Below, piece after piece: positions 51,279-54,326 of a DNA stretch of 54,326 nucleotides. The notes beneath the pieces were generated by a model. That model was given only the letters and a program-made list of their open reading frames with translations. It did not search any database and was not told the origin of the DNA. The translations under genes were made by a program, and so were the position numbers. Source of the stretch: Brachyspira alvinipulli ATCC 51933 (GTDB lineage: Bacteria; Spirochaetota; Brachyspiria; Brachyspirales; Brachyspiraceae). The DNA lies in assembly GCF_000518245.1 (NCBI RefSeq), contig NZ_JADF01000021.1:1-54326 (forward strand), given 5' to 3'. Each line of letters opens with the position of its first letter. The stretch's first letter is position 1.

Positions 51279-53260
51279 TATATATATCATTATTAATAAT
51301 ATCTGTTATAGTGATTATAGTACTTTCTATTATTGGAAATAAAAATAGAATAGGATATTTAGGAGATTTTAAACTTAATATAAACAGGACTTTAGAATTA
51401 AATAATTTATATCATATAAAAGATCAATTTATTAAAGAATATAATTTAGATGAAGAAAGTCTTAAAAATTATATATTTACAAATGAAAATATTAGAAATT
51501 ATGAATATAGCTTTAAAGTTCAATATTATAATAGAATATTTAAGCATAGTGATATTTATGGTCTTTATATAGATACAAATAAAGTTTTAAAAGACAATGA
51601 TTTTATTAAAGAAATAGATATTAATAATGGTAGCCCTTTTGGTAATTTAATTTCTTCCAAAAAGATAGAATCTGATAAAATTGATAATGTTAATTATATT
51701 TTGAAAATAAAAACTAAATTATTAATGTCTATTATATTTGTATTTTTTATTGTTTTGATATCTTACATTATTTATATTAATAGACAAATATTTGATAAGT
51801 ATATAGATTTTTCTGAAAATAATTATTATATAAAAGAATTTGTTTTTTTTAAAAAATATAACATAAGTAATATTCTTTTTATAATTTATATAATTATATT
51901 TTCTTTAATAGTATTAGCTTCTTCATCACTCAATAATTTAGGTATAGATGACTGGATATACTCGACTGATTATAATTCTTTTTATCAAATATATGATTTT
52001 CATGGATATTTTTGGCAAAGAGGAAGACATTTTGCTGATATATTAATGTCATTAAATATGCGTCCATTTGGAAATATTTTAATAAATTTGTTTAATATAG
52101 AACCAATTACAGCTCAAAAAATAACTATAACTATATTTACAACAATATATTTTTATTTATTAACAATTTCATTAACAATATTAGTTTGGATTTTAAATAA
52201 TAAAAACAATTATAAATTAATATTTATTATAATTTCTTTATATAATTATTATCTTTCTTTAAATACAATTGATTATATATATATTTCTGCTTATATAGGT
52301 TCAGCAGGATTTTCATTATTAATATTTTTACCTATAATATACTATTTTTATAATAATAAAGAATTAATTTTTACTGAAAATAAAATTATTTATTATTCAT
52401 TATTAATACATTTAATTTATTTTGCAACTTTCACATTAGAAACAACTTCATTAGTAATAGCAGGGTTGTCATTTTTTATGATTCTATACTTTTTTGTTAT
52501 AAAAAGTGTATTAAAAAACAATAATATAGCAAACATAAAATTTTCTATATTGCTTGTATTGATGCTAACAATAATATTTAGTTCTGTATCATTTATTTTG
52601 ACACTTTTTGGCAATGGAGGAAGAGGAGAATCTCAATTAGTAAGTATTAAAGATACATCAATATTTAGTAATATAGCATACTATTTTAATAAGTTATTAA
52701 TATTTGAAAAAGTATTAATAATATTATCCATACTATCTTTAATAGTAATTATTATTGTTGCTATTAAAAATAAAAAAATATCAGCATTAAGCTATATTAT
52801 TTTTTCTATATTATTGGTTAATATTATTGGTATATTTGGCTTTTTTGCTATAAGAGTTTCAAGAGTTAATTTTGAATTATTATTAATATTTTCAGTATTT
52901 GTATTAATTTTACTAAAAATGATTAGGCTTAAAAATATTGTATGTTCATTTGTATCTTCTTTTTTAATTATATTTATAATATTTTCTATGTTTTTAAATG
53001 TTCTTAAAATTTATGATGATAAAAACAATAATTATATTAATCCAAAATATAATTTTGAAAATTCTTTAGTAGAAATTTATAAAGATGCAGATAAACAAAA
53101 TAAAAATATTATTATAATAACTGAAAAAGTTATGAAAGATTTTAATTTACAAAATGTTGGATTAGGTAAAAATAAAAATGATATGATAAATAGATATATA
53201 TCTAATTGGATGTATAGATATGGATATACTAAAAAATATATTCCTATAATTGCTGAGTGA
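51251..53260 (+). CDS. Polytopic glycosyltransferase-like membrane protein, cassette 2
   Basis: This 669-aa membrane protein has about twelve helices. The first ~165 residues match the N-terminus of cassette 1 (MKNNKL, GYLGDF, TLELNNL, KNYIFTNEN, SPFGNLISSKKI). The remainder is unrelated to it, with LGIDDWIYSTDYNSFYQIY and FWQRGRHFADILMS after the third helix. An Asp-Asp pair in that loop recalls GtrII/DUF6056-type sugar transferases that decorate O-antigen or lipooligosaccharide. It is followed 4 nt later by a GtrB-like gene that would supply the lipid-linked sugar. Its start is buried in a 16-bp hairpin. Confidence 0.62.
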   Translation: MKNNKLSPKIYISLLIISVIVIIVLSIIGNKNRIGYLGDFKLNINRTLELNNLYHIKDQFIKEYNLDEESLKNYIFTNENIRNYEYSFKVQYYNRIFKHSDIYGLYIDTNKVLKDNDFIKEIDINNGSPFGNLISSKKIESDKIDNVNYILKIKTKLLMSIIFVFFIVLISYIIYINRQIFDKYIDFSENNYYIKEFVFFKKYNISNILFIIYIIIFSLIVLASSSLNNLGIDDWIYSTDYNSFYQIYDFHGYFWQRGRHFADILMSLNMRPFGNILINLFNIEPITAQKITITIFTTIYFYLLTISLTILVWILNNKNNYKLIFIIISLYNYYLSLNTIDYIYISAYIGSAGFSLLIFLPIIYYFYNNKELIFTENKIIYYSLLIHLIYFATFTLETTSLVIAGLSFFMILYFFVIKSVLKNNNIANIKFSILLVLMLTIIFSSVSFILTLFGNGGRGESQLVSIKDTSIFSNIAYYFNKLLIFEKVLIILSILSLIVIIIVAIKNKKISALSYIIFSILLVNIIGIFGFFAIRVSRVNFELLLIFSVFVLILLKMIRLKNIVCSFVSSFLIIFIIFSMFLNVLKIYDDKNNNYINPKYNFENSLVEIYKDADKQNKNIIIITEKVMKDFNLQNVGLGKNKNDMINRYISNWMYRYGYTKKYIPIIAE

Positions 53261-53264
53261 ATGA

Positions 53265-54200
53265 ATGATGGAAAAATTAAGTTTTATAATTCCTTGCTAT
53301 AACGAAGAAGATGTTTTATTATCACTTTATGAAAGATTGGATAATGTTTCGAAATCTATAGAAAATTATAGAATAGAATTTATATTTATTAATGATGGAA
53401 GTAAAGATAAAACAGAAAGTATAATAGAAGATTTGTCAAAAGAAGACAATAGAATAAAATTATATTCTTTTTCAAGAAATTTCGGACATCAGGCTGCTGT
53501 AAGTTGTGGGATACATAATTGCAGTTCTGATATAGCTGTAATTATAGATGCAGATCTACAAGACCCACCTGAAATAATACCGGATATGATAAAGCTATAC
53601 GAAAATACAAAAAATCCAATAATATATGGTAAAAGAATATCAAGAGATGGAGAAAATTTATTTAAAAAGGTAACAGCAGCATTATTTTATCGTTTTATAA
53701 ATTTGTTATCTGAAATTAAATTTCCAGTAGATACTGGAGATTTTAGATTAATAAATAGGCAGGTTATAGAAACGTATAAGCAATTTTCTGAAAATCCAAA
53801 ATATATTAGAGGATTAATTAGTTGGATGGGTTTTGAACAAATGGCTTTTGAATACAAAAGAGAGGCAAGGATAGCAGGCGAGACAAAATATACATTAAAA
53901 AAGATGATTAAATTAGCTATGACAGGTATATTGTCATTTTCAGTAAAACCATTAAAGATATCATTATATTTAGGTATAATATCTATATTTTTTGCCCTTA
54001 TATTTTCTTTGAGGGTTTTTTATTTATATTTTTTTAACCCAAATGTTTTAGTAAAAGGATGGGCATCAACTATTATTATTATACTTTTTATGGGTGGTGC
54101 TCAATTGATTTCTCTTTCTGTTATAAGTGAATATTTGGCTAATCTTTTCAATGAAGTAAAAAAAAGACCAGAATATATTATAGCTAAAAAAATAGAATAA
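53265..54200 (+). CDS. GtrB-like polyprenyl-phosphate glycosyltransferase
   Basis: This 311-aa family 2 glycosyltransferase attaches a sugar to polyprenyl phosphate at the cytoplasmic face. It has the nucleotide-sugar fold (LSFIIPCYNEEDVLLSLYER, EFIFINDGSKD), the metal-binding IIDADLQDPPE at about 92-102, the RISRDGE and TGDFRLI segments and, at the C-terminus, two membrane helices (about 225-255 and 265-290), exactly as in GtrB/DPM-like enzymes. The start (ATGATG) is 4 nt after the previous stop, so it is co-translated with the cassette 2 membrane protein. Together they form a GtrB/GtrC-like sugar-addition pair, inheriting its ON/OFF control. Confidence 0.88.
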   Translation: MMEKLSFIIPCYNEEDVLLSLYERLDNVSKSIENYRIEFIFINDGSKDKTESIIEDLSKEDNRIKLYSFSRNFGHQAAVSCGIHNCSSDIAVIIDADLQDPPEIIPDMIKLYENTKNPIIYGKRISRDGENLFKKVTAALFYRFINLLSEIKFPVDTGDFRLINRQVIETYKQFSENPKYIRGLISWMGFEQMAFEYKREARIAGETKYTLKKMIKLAMTGILSFSVKPLKISLYLGIISIFFALIFSLRVFYLYFFNPNVLVKGWASTIIIILFMGGAQLISLSVISEYLANLFNEVKKRPEYIIAKKIE

Positions 54201-54243
54201 TATATAAAATCAATAAAGAATGTGAATAAAAAAATATTATGGT

Positions 54244-54272
54244 TTGACTATTGAAAGCTATTATGTTATAAT
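54244..54272 (+). promoter_or_regulatory. Promoter of glycosylation cassette 3
   Basis: TTGACT (54244-54249), 17-nt spacer, TATAAT (54267-54272), the strongest of the three. An ORF MGYYMVTNKQTN starting at 54276 (or its ATG at 54288) enters the repeat that follows. Confidence 0.7.
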
Positions 54273-54295
54273 ATAATGGGATATTATATGGTAAC

Positions 54296-54326
54296 AAACA
54301 AACAAACAAACAAACAAACAAACAAA
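54296..54326. repeat. (AAAC)n tract of cassette 3, cut by the window end
   Basis: Seven complete AAAC units and three bases of an eighth run to the last base of the window. The total length and the gene behind it are outside the window. Confidence 0.95.

Overview
The window looks like chromosome from a Brachyspira-type spirochaete. It is very AT-rich, with AAA/TTA/ATA-heavy codon use. It carries the ankyrin-lipoprotein, TPR, Rex, chemoreceptor and TonB gene types I associate with that genus, inside an accessory region full of repeats. Genus is inferred from style and gene content; species cannot be told. No rRNA, tRNA or CRISPR array was seen.

Layout. (1) 1-3400: the end of a prophage or phage-like element, with overlapping small genes resembling a lysis cassette (holin-like, Rz-like, Rz1-like lipoprotein) and a convergent tyrosine recombinase. 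(2) 3500-9980: a repeat-rich, decaying region. It has a promoter/terminator pair framing a ~126-nt RNA, GC-rich MITE-like elements, two tandemly duplicated ankyrin lipoprotein genes, two frameshifted genes, and a minus-strand unit encoding a 27-aa hydrophobic peptide. (3) 9981-17935: mostly intact genes: PstS-like binding protein, iron alcohol dehydrogenase, chemoreceptor, phosphoglycerate mutase, U32 protein, most followed by clear terminators. (4) 17944-34640: accessory and defence region with McrBC, TPR proteins (one probably a TPR-DUF2971 fusion split by a frameshift), DUF4132, DUF4236 and DUF2262 proteins, and an HNH gene flanked by ~370-bp repeats. (5) 34651-38505: a minus-strand operon under a cobalamin riboswitch, with three lipoproteins and a TonB-dependent receptor, probably for corrinoid uptake. 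(6) 38636-48531: DNA methyltransferase, surface metalloprotease with a C-terminal barrel, glycosylase-like protein, ankyrin protein, Rex, Sir2, EamA transporter and a lipoprotein. (7) 48538-54326: a surface-glycosylation cluster.

The most striking system is in (7). Three near-identical promoters (TTGACT/TTGATA, 17-nt spacer, TACACT/TACAAT/TATAAT) each lead into an (AAAC)n tract (10 units, 20 units, and at least 7 at the window end). Two tracts precede large membrane glycosyltransferase-like genes, the second followed by a GtrB-like glycosyltransferase; the third gene lies beyond the window. A short upstream ORF reads into each tract. Because the unit is 4 nt, the tract length sets the frame in which the ORF leaves it. 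One exit frame stops ~70 nt before the gene; the other two stay open up to or across its start codon. In copy 2 the Shine-Dalgarno lies in a perfect 16-bp hairpin with the start codon in the loop. I infer phase variation by repeat-controlled translational coupling: copy 1 would currently be ON and copy 2 OFF.

Seven apparent single-base frameshifts occur in accessory genes while the long metabolic genes are intact. This suggests real decay or slippage, but assembly error is not excluded.
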